32,130 nt of DNA, from NCBI GenBank assembly GCA_012842565.1, contig DUSO01000128.1, positions 1-32,130 of the forward strand, given 5' to 3'. Below are positions 9,101-18,800 of this stretch, piece by piece. The translations under genes were made by a program, and so were the position numbers. The DNA is from Bacillota bacterium. Lineage in GTDB: Bacteria > Bacillota > SHA-98 > Ch115. The notes below the pieces were generated by a model that worked only from the letters and a program-made list of their open reading frames with translations, searched no databases and was not told where the DNA came from. Each line of letters begins with the position of its first letter. The stretch's first letter is position 1.

Positions 9101-9511
9101 CCCGACTACCTGCGCGCATAACTTGCTGCGCGATAGGCCCGTCTCTATTGTTGTGGGCACGGTCCTGCTACGTTCTAGCACGTCTACGACGATGTGTATG
9201 GCGTGTATGCCTGCTATCGATTCAACTGGAAACTCTAGCGGAAACTGAAAGCCTGACGAAATCCTTGCGATTCCAATTTCGATGGGCATGGAGGCTGCGT
9301 CTGTTCCTGCGATCCCTGCTTCGATTGGTATGGATGTCACATCTGTTCTTGCGATCCCTACTTCGATTGGTATGGATGTCACATCTGTTTCTGTGATTCC
9401 TACTTCGATTGGTATGGATGTCACGACCGATTGGCCTAACCGTCCGCCTACCGATTCAAAAGGAAATTCTAGCGGGAACTGAAAACCCGACCAAGATGGC
9501 TGCATACTCAT
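6104..9511 (-). CDS. Tail-tip/tail-associated protein with three fibronectin type III domains
   Basis: This protein of about 1135 residues is the largest structural gene after the tape measure and lies at the tail-tip position. Residues 1-120 are low-complexity beta-type repeats (PIEVGI units, and two SGFQFPLEFP segments). A central region (about 155-640) resembles minor tail/Tal-type baseplate hub proteins. Three Fn3 domains start near residues 650, 744 and 852; the last two share TLTWNPNTEPD/IKWNPNTEPD. A short IDASKIT…LDASKIT repeat lies near 969-1000, then a beta-rich C-terminal domain. Such proteins form the tail tip and contact the cell surface. The start is uncertain among GTG/ATG codons at 9517, 9511 and 9505; a G-rich ribosome binding site fits 9511. 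The gene ends in a small tandem repeat. Confidence 0.8.
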   Translation of the reverse strand: MSMQPSWSGFQFPLEFPFESVGGRLGQSVVTSIPIEVGITETDVTSIPIEVGIARTDVTSIPIEAGIAGTDAASMPIEIGIARISSGFQFPLEFPVESIAGIHAIHIVVDVLERSRTVPTTIETGLSRSKLCAQVVGIGLVCSHTVGIELTVHIVVLKSGYQVWLYDSAGSLVAAYNPVGIEYRRRQNQATGFSFGVLADDDSVGDLQAARHCILYRDGVEKAAGYITARDFTGNPYRIECITNEALLRRIIVPRAWKKWNGMDLANAVRDLLLGFRMQVKNTVSDWNAAVEKWNVDLTTWPGKVVLAKDANGAYYPHGYITVQFDFGSITRYDLLRWAEDVGEAVRIRAQFRTSPDGVTWSAWSPELASVFPAEDGVALTGSDRFIQIRLHLYTDDTTSKDPNGIPTGFTPVLNGVEVIARVPGPVSEGSIPASTGITLQGYTFNRENALRIIQTWCEEYGYEFAVDGAKRLHFAQTLGSVKNVVLRRTSTMDIQRLSDNADALENVVLCLGAGEGPAQLQTTLRDENSIAAFGEHPGVFEDSTADTMDKLITAGNKYLQEHAWPKEEFVVTHVPVWEMEDFGLYDTVTVVDPLRGVVTTARVLDEERKYDTSGEDVTLGLNTTLDNIIEQIVKGRIPKPGSSGIPPAAPVDVRATGGYTYILVTWRGEGDYFIVEHSTDGVTWNVLDRPTSTSYLHSQLAVGTTHYYRVYAVKGNQISAASAVVSATVSSVPPGDMDTTAPATPTGLAVVSSSEYTTRDIWVIKNTLTWNPNTEPDMKEYQIFRSDGDNQHYRCIAIVAFGTNSYVDTQGIKENIAYYYKLRAVDKIGNASPFSEEVVVTSDRDTTPPAVPTGVQVFAAIQKLVIKWNPNTEPDLKGYEVHVSTTQGFTPSASTLVFKGLGTIIDYTGSMGTTYYVRIRAYDRSENYSPYTAEYSATTAYVTPNDYLELDGAKIRQASIDHAAIASIDASKITLGTLDASKITVNNLNASNITAGTLSVQRLNLASWIGREVTPTAIVAASAAEQWCPYTTFTVMLEATYNTGPYVNKARIVYEFRTSSASYYAYFQVTFNGTVVSSRYTNSESFQRVEATVSVSPNTNYTVRFEARISGGNAQAVCRNLFLFTQSVTENVMA
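9285..9452. repeat. 42-bp tandem repeats inside the tail-tip gene
   Basis: Four units start at 9285, 9327, 9369 and 9411, exactly 42 bases apart. The second and third differ at about 4 of 42 positions and the first differs more; the last is complete only in its first half. Each encodes 14 residues of the type DVTSIPIEVGIART on the - strand. Confidence 0.9.
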
Positions 9512-9541
9512 CACCACCCCCCAGCCGTTACCCTTCTGACC

Positions 9542-9570
9542 TAAAAAAGAGAACCGCCCTATGGGGCGGT
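9542..9570 (-). terminator. Intrinsic terminator before the tail-tip gene
   Basis: A 7-bp stem ACCGCCC/GGGCGGT (9553-9559 with 9564-9570) has a 4-base loop and is followed on the - strand by TCTCTTTTTTAG. It lies between the 81-residue gene and the tail-tip gene, so the tail-tip and lysis genes depend on antitermination, read-through or their own promoter. Confidence 0.8.
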
Positions 9571-9595
9571 CCCTTCGTGGTGATTGACTGGGTTT

Positions 9596-9841
9596 CTAGA
9601 AATCGCATGTGATCTCTAGGATAACAATTGGCCTTGATTCCGGCGTTTTCCTGAACGCCATAGTAGGAGTTCCGTCTGGCGCGCGCAGCGTTTCAACTTC
9701 CTGGACACCTACGCCCTCGATTGCGAAGAGTCTGAATGAATGACCCGGCGCCTGGATCTCCGCGTCCTCGCTGTAACACACCACCTGCAGCTTTGGATCA
9801 AGCTGTTTGAGCTGCTTGATTAGCTCTCCAACCGTCATCAT
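9596..9841 (-). CDS. Conserved phage hypothetical protein (MTVGELI type)
   Basis: The 81-residue protein starts MMTVGELIKQLKQLDPKLQV, a beginning common to a group of small phage proteins of unknown function. It is alpha/beta in appearance with no membrane segment. GGAGGTG lies 5-6 bases before the ATG. It stands between tail genes and is followed by a strong terminator. Confidence 0.7.
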   Translation of the reverse strand: MMTVGELIKQLKQLDPKLQVVCYSEDAEIQAPGHSFRLFAIEGVGVQEVETLRAPDGTPTMAFRKTPESRPIVILEITCDF

Positions 9842-9880
9842 GTCGGCACCTCCGCTTGTGGCTCTTGGTGCCTTAATTCT

Positions 9881-9988
9881 CTAGTTGGTGTGTGATTCCT
9901 TTTGCTCTTCCTTCCCGCAGAATGGGCATTTATACTGGGTTTCCTCTTCAGTCATCTTGCGCCCACACACCGGACACCTTCTCGGCAA
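9881..9988 (-). CDS. 35-residue double-CxxC zinc-ribbon miniprotein
   Basis: On the - strand a TTG start, overlapping the end of the previous gene, opens a 35-residue frame with the motifs CPVCG and CPFCG 17 residues apart, the pattern of a four-cysteine zinc ribbon, and a charged C-terminus. An ATG-only reading (24 residues) would lose the first cysteine pair. A weak GGTGG lies about 12 bases upstream, so translation is probably coupled to the gene before it. The function is unknown. Confidence 0.55.
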   Translation of the reverse strand: MPRRCPVCGRKMTEEETQYKCPFCGKEEQKESHTN

Positions 9989-9989
9989 A

Positions 9990-10214
9990 CTAGGCAGTGC
10001 CACCGCGTAACACCTCCAAGCTCTGCATCAACATCTGTATCTCCGCCTTGCACTCGTCCAATTCCGCCTGTGCGGCTCCGGTTGAGAGTAAGGCTACATA
10101 TGCCTGCTGGCGTTCCTTTATGGCTGCTTCGTGAGCCTGAATGTCGGCCTGCTTCTGCCTTTCGGCAGCCTCGGCGTCTAGCTCCGCCTTCGATTTCCAT
10201 GTTATCTGAGCCAC
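9990..10214 (-). CDS. Small helical tail-region protein
   Basis: The 74-residue protein starts with GTG (GGTGGTC just upstream), has a Trp near the N-terminus (ITWKSKAELDAEAAERQ), and then a continuous charged helix with heptad-like spacing. Proteins of this kind often occur in pairs next to phage fibre genes. It directly follows the 91-residue gene. No function is assigned. Confidence 0.65.
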   Translation of the reverse strand: MAQITWKSKAELDAEAAERQKQADIQAHEAAIKERQQAYVALLSTGAAQAELDECKAEIQMLMQSLEVLRGGTA

Positions 10215-10490
10215 CTAGACCACCTCCATAGGTTTCGGGAAAGCTTCCTCCGGCGTGGGATTCGGCCCGTGGTATTTCAACAGCGTGACTTCAAGCTGCC
10301 CGTTTACGCGGCGGGCGGCCAGCACAGGGCACACCGGGAGTGTAGACTTGATCTGAGCGGCCTGGCCGTCGGGCAAAGCGGAGAAATCGAACGTGTCACT
10401 CTGGCCATTCAGCGTGACGGTGATAACCTCGCCAGCGAACGAGTAGGCGAGCTTGTCGTCACTGCGCTGTGGAGACCAGTTGACCACCAT
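10215..10490 (-). CDS. Small beta-rich tail-region protein
   Basis: The 91-residue product (LAYSFAGEVITVTLNGQSDT…) is beta-rich with a proline-rich end. GGGGG lies 7 bases before the ATG. It sits between the fibre gene and the helical 74-residue gene, whose start abuts its stop. It is probably a fibre accessory or tail protein; this is inferred from position only. Confidence 0.65.
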   Translation of the reverse strand: MVVNWSPQRSDDKLAYSFAGEVITVTLNGQSDTFDFSALPDGQAAQIKSTLPVCPVLAARRVNGQLEVTLLKYHGPNPTPEEAFPKPMEVV

Positions 10491-10502
10491 ATTTATACCC
10501 CC

Positions 10503-11567
10503 TTACTTCCATCTGCCAATGGCAATTGCACTGGCTATGGTTATGTTCCCGTTAGGATAAAGATAATTGACCCCTAGTGCTACGCTAAATATGCTCGTGC
10601 TCCAATGTGTAAAGACCTCAGGCCCAACACCATTAACATCACCGTTAAATGTTACTGATGGAGCTAAAACAAAAGATGCAGGGTAAGTCCATGTAACTCT
10701 TCTCTCGTAATAGGTGAGTGACTGTATAGTACCACTAGTTTCAGCACTAAATTCTGTAGAGCCAAAAATTTTCCAACATATCTGCAACCCATTCTCCCAC
10801 CGCACGTAGTTACCATTGGCATTAGACCCCATTTCCACGATCCGCACACCAGCAAGCGCGTCCAGGGCAGCCTTGACCTCGGCAGGGGTAAATCCAGAAA
10901 CGGCACTAGAATATGTGATGTCACCCGATGCCAGCTTTGGCCCGTCTCCCGCCGCACCGGTGTGCTTGTGGCCGGTGGTGGGGTTGAATTTACCGGAAAG
11001 ACTGTCAATGATATTAGAAAGTCCTATAGCATCCTCTTGGGCTCCCCGATGGACGATGTCCGGCGTGCGCGGAGTGTAGCCGCATACGGTTTCGTTGCTC
11101 CGCTCGTCCGTGATGTTGACCACGCTTATTGAGGTTGCGCCCGCCGCCACATATACCTGCGCGAGGCTGAGCTCCCACACCATACCGTCGCGCTGGAGCG
11201 TTGGAGGCGTGGGGCTTGCGGCGGGAGTACCCGCCTTCACCGCTAGGCTCACCGTGCGAACGGCAGAAGAGTTGTCAAGCCGCACGACTACGCGATCAAT
11301 GCGTGGGTTCGTAGGGTCTGCCGGGGCAATTGCGAGCGTTTCCGCCAAATCGTACACCTCGAATAACCGTCCCTGCACGAACGCCGCGCCTGTGGCTACG
11401 GCAACACTCATTCCCTCAGGAGACGTCGGGCTGACCTTAAGCCCGCCTTCATAACCGTATACCACGCCATCGCGCCCTACAAGCCGCGAGAGTACCCTGC
11501 TCATGTCCGAAGCGTTATATATCCTGTCGCCTGCAACCGAATCAAAAAAGTAGCTTCTCTGCGCCAT
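10503..11567 (-). CDS. Tail fibre/receptor-binding protein
   Basis: The 354-residue protein has an N-terminal domain (about 1-165) of the type found in appendage or upper-baseplate proteins of Gram-positive phages (YFFDSVAGDRIYNASDM…GVVYGYEGGLKV). A linker with GHKHTG (about residue 200) follows, a histidine motif seen in phage fibre domains. The C-terminal domain starts SNANGNYVRWENGLQICWKIF and is beta-rich, like fibre tips that bind cell-surface glycans. A good ribosome binding site (GGGAGG) precedes the ATG. The gene lies among tail genes between Dit and the tail tip. Confidence 0.75.
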   Translation of the reverse strand: MAQRSYFFDSVAGDRIYNASDMSRVLSRLVGRDGVVYGYEGGLKVSPTSPEGMSVAVATGAAFVQGRLFEVYDLAETLAIAPADPTNPRIDRVVVRLDNSSAVRTVSLAVKAGTPAASPTPPTLQRDGMVWELSLAQVYVAAGATSISVVNITDERSNETVCGYTPRTPDIVHRGAQEDAIGLSNIIDSLSGKFNPTTGHKHTGAAGDGPKLASGDITYSSAVSGFTPAEVKAALDALAGVRIVEMGSNANGNYVRWENGLQICWKIFGSTEFSAETSGTIQSLTYYERRVTWTYPASFVLAPSVTFNGDVNGVGPEVFTHWSTSIFSVALGVNYLYPNGNITIASAIAIGRWK

Positions 11568-11579
11568 GGCTGCGCCTCC

Positions 11580-11957
11580 CTAGATTACGTATTCGTCCCA
11601 GGTCAAGATGTGATTGATGTTTGTCCTCTTGAACGCTGCCGTCACGTTCAGAGCCGTCACTTTGCGCCATACCCTGACAGCCGCTGTAAACGTCCCGTTC
11701 GCCAAGCTGAGCGAGTCCGCGTATGCCCCCGGAGATCCGTTGTTGTCCGCCGCGTATTTCACGTCCACCTGCGCGTCGTCGCCTTGCGCTGTGAGGACGA
11801 TGTTCTCGTAGGTGAGCGCGATGTCATCGCTCTTTATCCACAGGCTACGCTCGTCCGTCATATCCGCACCCGATACTACCGCCTTGTGAATGGTATCGGG
11901 ATTCGTAGCCGTGATCTCTTGGGTGCACTCAGCATCGAAATACATCCTAAGTCCCAT
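11580..11957 (-). CDS. Tail-region protein of unknown function
   Basis: The open frame extends to 12095, but the ATG at 11957 is chosen because GGGAGGA lies about 6 bases upstream and because the longer frame would overlap the distal tail gene. The product is 125 residues (MGLRMYFDAECTQEI…), beta-rich and Thr/Val/Asn-rich, resembling a small Ig-like or jelly-roll structural domain. It lies between Dit and the fibre gene. Confidence 0.65.
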   Translation of the reverse strand: MGLRMYFDAECTQEITATNPDTIHKAVVSGADMTDERSLWIKSDDIALTYENIVLTAQGDDAQVDVKYAADNNGSPGAYADSLSLANGTFTAAVRVWRKVTALNVTAAFKRTNINHILTWDEYVI

Positions 11958-11973
11958 TGCAATTCCTCCCGCC

Positions 11974-12822
11974 TTAATAATATCGGGGACACCACGCCAC
12001 GGTAACTTCCGCCTGATGTGTCGAGGTGGGATCGTCTGCGTATTGTATGCTGTTTGTGCCTGATACAAGCGTCCAGCCATACAGTAGCCAGGCATTGTTC
12101 ATCTTGCTGACCACGTTCGTTTCGACGGTTGGAGCCTGCCCAGGCTCTGTGGTCAAGCCCCACCTGTAAAGATAGTAAGCAAGGTCTCCATCCGTTATAA
12201 AGGCCTCCCTTGTCTCGCCGTTCCACACAAGCGCCATGCCCGCCGGGACGGTATCGTTCAACATTGCGAGGATGCCTTCTGTGCTCGTGAGGCTAGGCTT
12301 CACCAACTGACCCATGGCTTTGAGATACACGAGGGGTTGCTGCCTCTCCACCGTCCCGGGCTGCGTAACCATCCACGACGCCGGGCTTGCGGTTATAGCG
12401 TGCACTACCTGCTGTATATCGCTGTAGAAGAACGGGTCCGCCGCCTCGAACGTTATGTTGAGCGTGAACAGTCGTCCTCCGAAGTATCCCGCCTTATAGC
12501 TGTGATCCACGCTTTTCTTGTAAACGTTGATGTAGCGCGTGGCGCCTTCATGCCGGTACAATTTGAGGGGGTTCGCCCTGTGGACGAACCCCACTACCAT
12601 TTCACGTATCGCATCTGCATCGTCCTTGTCTACGCCTGCCATCGTCCCCGACACCCGGATGGTCCGAGAATTGAGGGAGGCTATCGGCATGTCTATGATT
12701 CGCCCATGACGACCCTGGATTTTGGTCCCTGGGAGATCCATCTCCGAGGGCCAACCCTCGACTGCCATTTCCTCCGGGAGCAGCATTACTTCACCCTTGG
12801 CGTTTATCAGCTTCACCTGCAC
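11974..12822 (-). CDS. Distal tail protein (Dit-like)
   Basis: The 282-residue protein fits the phage tail family of SPP1 gp19.1 and related Dit proteins, which form the ring joining tail tube and tip. Typical features are an N-terminal beta-barrel with a PLKLYRHEGATRYINVYK segment and the FTLNITFEAADPFFYS motif near residues 120-135, then a galectin-like C-terminal part. It directly follows the tape measure gene; the GTG start shares a base with the tape measure stop codon (TAGTG). Confidence 0.8.
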   Translation of the reverse strand: MQVKLINAKGEVMLLPEEMAVEGWPSEMDLPGTKIQGRHGRIIDMPIASLNSRTIRVSGTMAGVDKDDADAIREMVVGFVHRANPLKLYRHEGATRYINVYKKSVDHSYKAGYFGGRLFTLNITFEAADPFFYSDIQQVVHAITASPASWMVTQPGTVERQQPLVYLKAMGQLVKPSLTSTEGILAMLNDTVPAGMALVWNGETREAFITDGDLAYYLYRWGLTTEPGQAPTVETNVVSKMNNAWLLYGWTLVSGTNSIQYADDPTSTHQAEVTVAWCPRYY

Positions 12823-15800
12823 TACGCACCACTCCCCAGTGCAGCCAGCTCGGCTCGACGTGAGAGCGAGGCCATGAGTCGGTCGAATTCCTCCTTGCTG
12901 TTGATGCTCGCATTTATGGTCATGTTTTCGATGTGATATTGATTAATCACAGCCGCCGTCCCGCGCTCTACTGCAGCGTTCATCCCGACGAAAGCCAGGA
13001 AAGCGTCTCGCATCTCGTAGATAGCCTTCTCGATCGCCATTGCGTAGACCGGAAGGCTATCCAGCACCGTAAGCGGCCTTAAAAGCTCGATTAAGAGATC
13101 CCGGGTGGGTCCGGTGATCTCCGAAATTTGAGTCCCCTGTTTTTTACCAGATTCCGATGGGGTCTCTACCTCCTCCAGGCCCTCCTCCTCCCGCCAGGTC
13201 GGCCTTATGGTCGGGATATGCACCCCGAGCCAACCGAGGGCCCAGTTGATCACCGAGGCGATCGCATTCCAGATGCCGACTACGACATCAGCGACCCAGC
13301 GGAATACCTGGCCCACAGCTTTGAATATTGGGATCAGAAATTGGGCCAATATCTTAACTAAGGGCACCAAAGGGGCTATGAGCTCCCCAAACATGTCAGC
13401 TACGGCTTGGATAATAGGGTTTAAGGCATCCAGAAGCGCGGCAAAGGCTTTGCTCTTGGTGATAAGCTCCATGAACACATCTGACAGCCCGCGCCAGATG
13501 CCGCCCTCCTTGTAACCCTTCTGGAAGGTCTGGATCATCCTCCCAAAGTCGCCAAGAGCATTGAGGAACGATTCACCGAGCCGCGCAGCCCAGCCCTTGC
13601 TTTTATCTGCGATAAGAAAATCTACTTCCTCCAATGCTGCTTTGACAGCCAGAAGGTAGACTTCCCAGCCCTCTCCCATGGCCTCATATTTCTTCAACTG
13701 TGCCTCAAGGGTTTCCTTAATGGCTTTGAGCTCATCCAGCTTGGCGCCCTTTATCAGGTCCATGAGGGCACCATAGTAGTTTTGGGCCGCGGTGGCCCGC
13801 TTCTCGATGCTCCACTGACTCTTCTCGGCGATCTCCTGCTCATGGGCTATCTGCTCTTGAAGGCTTACTAGACCGAGCTTCTTGCGGAATTCATATTCAG
13901 CTTCAGTTCCTTCCTGGGCAAGTTGGTAGAGCCGCATGTTTAGCTCTGTTTGGATAGCCTCTATGGCTTTGGCGGCATCACTTTCGGCACCAACCCTTGC
14001 TACCACGATCTCACGGATAACATCAAGGGTAGCTTGGGCCTTTTTGAGTTCTTCTTCATTCATCCGGTCGATTGAGCCGAGCCGGGCCTTGAGGGCCTTT
14101 TCGGTTTCCTCTTCGACCCGCTCGCGGTACCAGGTATCTAGGAGTGCCTGATCTGAGACTGTCTTGGCTTTTTCTTCTCTCTCCTTATCCAGGCTTTCCA
14201 ATGCTAAGGTCAGACTATCCTTGGTCCTGGTATCAACATAGTCCCTCACTTCATCAGTCGTAGCCTTGACTCTCGCATTAAGAACCTTGAGAGCGTCATC
14301 AATCTTCTTGACCGCGCCTTCCCCGAGATAGCCCATCGCGGCATACTTCGCCCGCTCCGCCTCCAGCGTGCGCTTTGCAGACTCGACATGTACTGTCTCT
14401 AGGTCTCCAAGGCTGTCGATCACGGCCTGGGCAGCCTTCTCGTTCTCGGCCCTAGTGACCTCCGTAAGCTCGCGCTCATAGGCAAGCCATGCGGTAGACC
14501 ATTTATCCCCGGCGGCCTCAAGGGCGGCCATGCGGTCCGACAGGTGCTTCTTGTATTGCTCGACGGAGACTTGCCCTCGCTGGTATTCCTGCTGGAGCCT
14601 GGCGTCCTCTCGCCTCTGGGCTTCCTCCGCGTCCTTTTCTTCTTGCGTTTTCACCTTCTCCAAGGCCTGGTTGACTTTTTCAAGAGCCGCCGCATATTTT
14701 GTCGCAGCGTCTTCTCCAATAGGCCCCATTTTCCGGGCTTCATCATAGAACGCGCCAAGAGTCTGCTTTACAGCCTCCAGCCCGGCACGGTCAACCGGCA
14801 TAACCCCGATGGCTTCCGTGACCTTGGCTTCGGCTATCTCGGCCTGTTGGCGTTTGAGGAGCCTGAATTCTTCAGAACGAAGCCGTTTCCATTCGTCGGA
14901 TCCTTCCTTCGCGGCGGCGAGCCACTTTCGTACCTGCGCTATCTGTTGTTCAGTTGTAAGCTCTCCTCGTTCGACCTGGTCATCATATCGGTTGCGCTCG
15001 ATCCGGTCTAACTCCTCCAAGGCTTGCTTGATGACCTCTACGGCGGCCTTGCCCTTCTCACCCATAGCGGCATAGACAGTCTGCTCGGCAAGCAATCTCT
15101 CGCGGGCAGAATCTACCTCGACAGCAGTTAAGTCCCCCAGGGAAGCGACAAATGCTTCGGCATTACGCTTGTTTATGTCAGACTCGACCTGGGCAAGCTC
15201 GCGTTGAATCGCGATCCACTCGGAACCATACTTTTCTACTGTGGCGAGTCGGGCCTCCAGGAATGCTTTGTAGGCGGCGGCAGATTTCAGCCCCTGCTCG
15301 TATTCCCACTGCGCCTGCGAGATCCCAAGCTCCTCTTGATGCTTTGTGAGTTTATCTATCTGCCCGTTGATCTCCTCGAGTGCCCGGGCATATTCCTTCG
15401 CCGCATCCTCACCCTGCACCCCCAGGGCGACAGCGGCATCATATGCCTGGCCCAGCTCGGTCCGCCAGACCTTTAGCTGGTCAAGGCTGGCCTGGTCAAT
15501 CGGGCCAAGCCCTTTGATCCTCGATTGGGCGGCCTCAAGATTGACCTTCTTTTGGAGCTCTAGCTCCTCCAGCTTGAGCTTCCGCCATTCGGTGGACCCC
15601 TCAGTCTCCATAGCTAGCCATTTCTGTATCTGCTCAAGCTGCTCCTTAGTAGAAAGGGCACCCATCTGCACAAGGAACCGGAATCGATCTTCTTCATCCT
15701 GGCGAATTTGTTTGTTCAGGTCAAGTTTCGCTTGGGCAACGGCGGCCTCGGCAAGTTCAATACCTTTCCCTGTCTTGCGGGCAGCCTCAAGCTCTGCCTC

Positions 15801-18800
15801 GCGTTTCCTTAATTCCTCGCGCAGGAGGTCAGCCTTGGTCTTCTTGCCAGACTCCAGATAGTAGGTATTCCAGGCGTCCTCGACCTTCTTCTTGTAAGCG
15901 GCCTCCTCATCCTTCTGTTTTTTCTCCCAAAGCGCAAGCTCCTGGCTGAGCTTCTTCCGCTCTTCTGTGTTCAGCTGAGTATTTTGCAGGATCCTATTCA
16001 GATGGTCGATATGGTTCTGGGCGTCGTAGTCATAAAGCTCGGCATAGAACTGATATTCCTCGTAGGCGCCTCGGACATTCTTCTGCCGGAGCTCCTCCCG
16101 GAGGCCGGCAAGCTGCATTTCGAGCTGCCGTTGCTCTTCGACGCTGGCGCGCCGGTAGGCGTCCGTCTGCTGAATGGTTTCAAGCTCTTTGACCTGCTCC
16201 TCGATTCCCAGGCCCTCGACAGATACCCGATACCTCAGCGTCGCCATGGCCTTGGCAAGCTCGCTTTGGCCCTCCTTGGCCTTCTCTTTGATTCGCTGAT
16301 AACCAGACTTTACCTCAATGCTTGCGGCAGCGGCGGCCTTCAGCCAGTCACCTTCAAACTGACCGAGCGCAGCCTCTATGACACCAACAAGGTCCCTGGC
16401 TCGAAGCTCGGCCCACGACCTTATGGCTGGATCCTCTGCTTTCAGGCCCCGTTCTATGTCGGCCCAGGCCTCCTGCAGGACGCCGAAGGCGTCAGAACTG
16501 AGCGCCTTGATCTTGCTACTCCACTTCGTAAACGCCTCCATGTCCGACGCTTGTTCAAGCTCCTGCCAGCCCGCCTTGATGTACGCGCTCATGGCAGAAG
16601 CCGCGCGCTTGAACAGCCTTCCGAATTCCTCTGCGGACTTGGGGAATTCGCCGCCGTACTCCGCAAGCTTGTCCTTGAGGATTCCGAGCAGCTTGCTTGC
16701 TCGTTCCTCGGCAAGAGCCCGCTCCACGACGTCAGACGATTTCAGTCCTCTGGCGACATCTGCCCAAGCCTGCTTCAGGACACCATAAGACTCGGAGCTC
16801 AGCTTCTGCACCTCGGCGTTGAACTTCTCGAACTCGGAGAGCTCATCTGCGGTCACCTTGAGTGTCCGTTCAGTCAGTGCCGTCCCGGTGCCACTAGTGC
16901 TAGGCACTACCGCGGCCGTCACCGCCGGTTTGCCCGCACGCCATTCCTCCAGCTGCTTCTCTGCGTTTTTAAGTTCCAGAATCCCGGTCTTGGCCTTGAG
17001 AAGGGCACTGCTTAACTCCGTAAACGTGCTGTAGAGCTTGTTATAACTCTGTTCCGTCGCGGCGAACTGAGTTGCCGGCGGGCTGAACGCGTCGAATATC
17101 CCCTTTGCTATCGCGGCCTGGAGGATCTGCTCTCTCTGCGCGTCCGAAGTAGCCTGGCTCATGGCCAGAACGACCTCGCGCATCTTGTAATAGCGCGGGG
17201 CAATTTCGTCCAGCTGTGCCTTGACCTTGTTGAATTGAGGCTCCAGGAGCCTGACTTGCTCCTCGAGGCCCGGCAGCTCGTATTTCGCCCTCATCGCCGC
17301 GAGCTCCAGCTGCTCCTTATGAAGCTGCCAGAGCTCGTCCCGGACCCTCTTCGCGGCATCGGCGTTTCCTATGAGCGCCCGGCCCATATCGTCGTAGCCG
17401 GTCACGGCCTGGGGGGCCAGCTCGACTATGGCATCTATGACCTGGCGGAGCCGCTCATGCTCCTGCTGGGATTTATCGGGCTTACCTTGGAGTTCCTCAT
17501 ACTCCTTTATGAGCCGGTCCAGTTCCCGCGCCTGAGATTCGTACGCTTCCGCCTGGTTCATCGCCTCGCTGATGGCCCGGCGAGCCGCCGACACCTGGCG
17601 TTCGATCTTGCCGTCAAGGTCCTGACTCGCGCGCACCCACCCCGCGATGGCCGCTACAACCGCGCTCACAGCCAGCACGAGACCCATAGGCCCCGTCAGA
17701 TAGCCTATCAAAGCGCCGATACCCGTCGTCGCCGGCCCGAGAGCCGCCGCGAACATCCCCCACGCGACCGCCGCCTGCCTCACCGGTCCAGGAAGGTTGG
17801 TGAACGCCTCGATGACAGGCTTTACGGCCTGCATGAGCGAGTTCAACATCTGCAGCAGTTCAGAGCCGATCGCCCGCCCGAGAGCCGCCACCTCGTTCTG
17901 GAAAAGCTTGGTCTGGGAGGCCATAGTTTGGACCTGCTTCTGGTACGCGCGCTCAGTCGCGCCCGACGCGGCAGCCATAGCCTCCATATCGCTGGCGTAA
18001 TCCCGCATGTCGTTACGGATGAGACCTAGCACGCCCTTCAGAGCACGGACGTTGGGAAATAGCGTGCTCAGGGCTTCGATATTGCCGCCGGTCGCCCTCA
18101 GGACGTCCTCCAACACCCCGGCGAAGCCCTTCGCCGCAAGCGCGTTGGCGTTGAACTCTATCCCAAGGCTCTTCGCGGTCTTCGCGGCTTCATCGCTCGG
18201 CTGGATGATGCTCAGAATGGCCTGGTTCACAGCGGTGGCGGACTCAGCGGCATTCACTCCGCCTTTTGTAAGGGTCGCAAAAGCCGCGGCGATCTCCTCG
18301 AACGGCACCTTGGCCGTTGCGGCTGTGGAGATTACATCGCCGATGTTCCCGGCGAGTTCCGCAAAGGTGAGTTTGCCTCGGTCCACCGCCCGGAACATGA
18401 TATCCGCCAGTCTGCTCGCGTCGCTTGCTGCGAGGCCGTAGGCGTTGATGGTGGAGGTGAGGGCATCCATCGCCGTGGCCGTGTCGCTCGCTCCAGCCTG
18501 ACCTGCTTTCGCGGCGACTTCGAGCACCTTCATAGCATCGGTGACGTCGCTAATGCCAGAGCCGATAGCGTCGTAGAGACCCTCTGCGAGCTGCTGCGCG
18601 CTTTGGGGGACCTCCAGGGACATGGCCTCGATCTGAGCTGATATACTAGCAAGCTCGGCCTTGGTTACGTCCGCGATGGTCCAGACGTTGGCCATCGCCG
18701 ACTCGAATCCCATCGCCGCCTTGGATGCAAAACCGCCCAAAGTTGCCAGAGGAGCGGTGATGCCGAGAGAAAGCGAGCGACCCACCTTCGAGAAAGACTC

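Noticed and set aside
10503-11567. Possible diversity-generating retroelement target in the fibre gene
   Set aside because: No reverse transcriptase, template repeat or adenine-biased variable repeat was seen in the window.
15984-17015. Long open frame of 343 codons on the + strand
   Set aside because: It lies fully inside the tape measure gene on the other strand, has Leu/Arg/Pro-rich composition typical of antisense shadow frames, and shows no domain.
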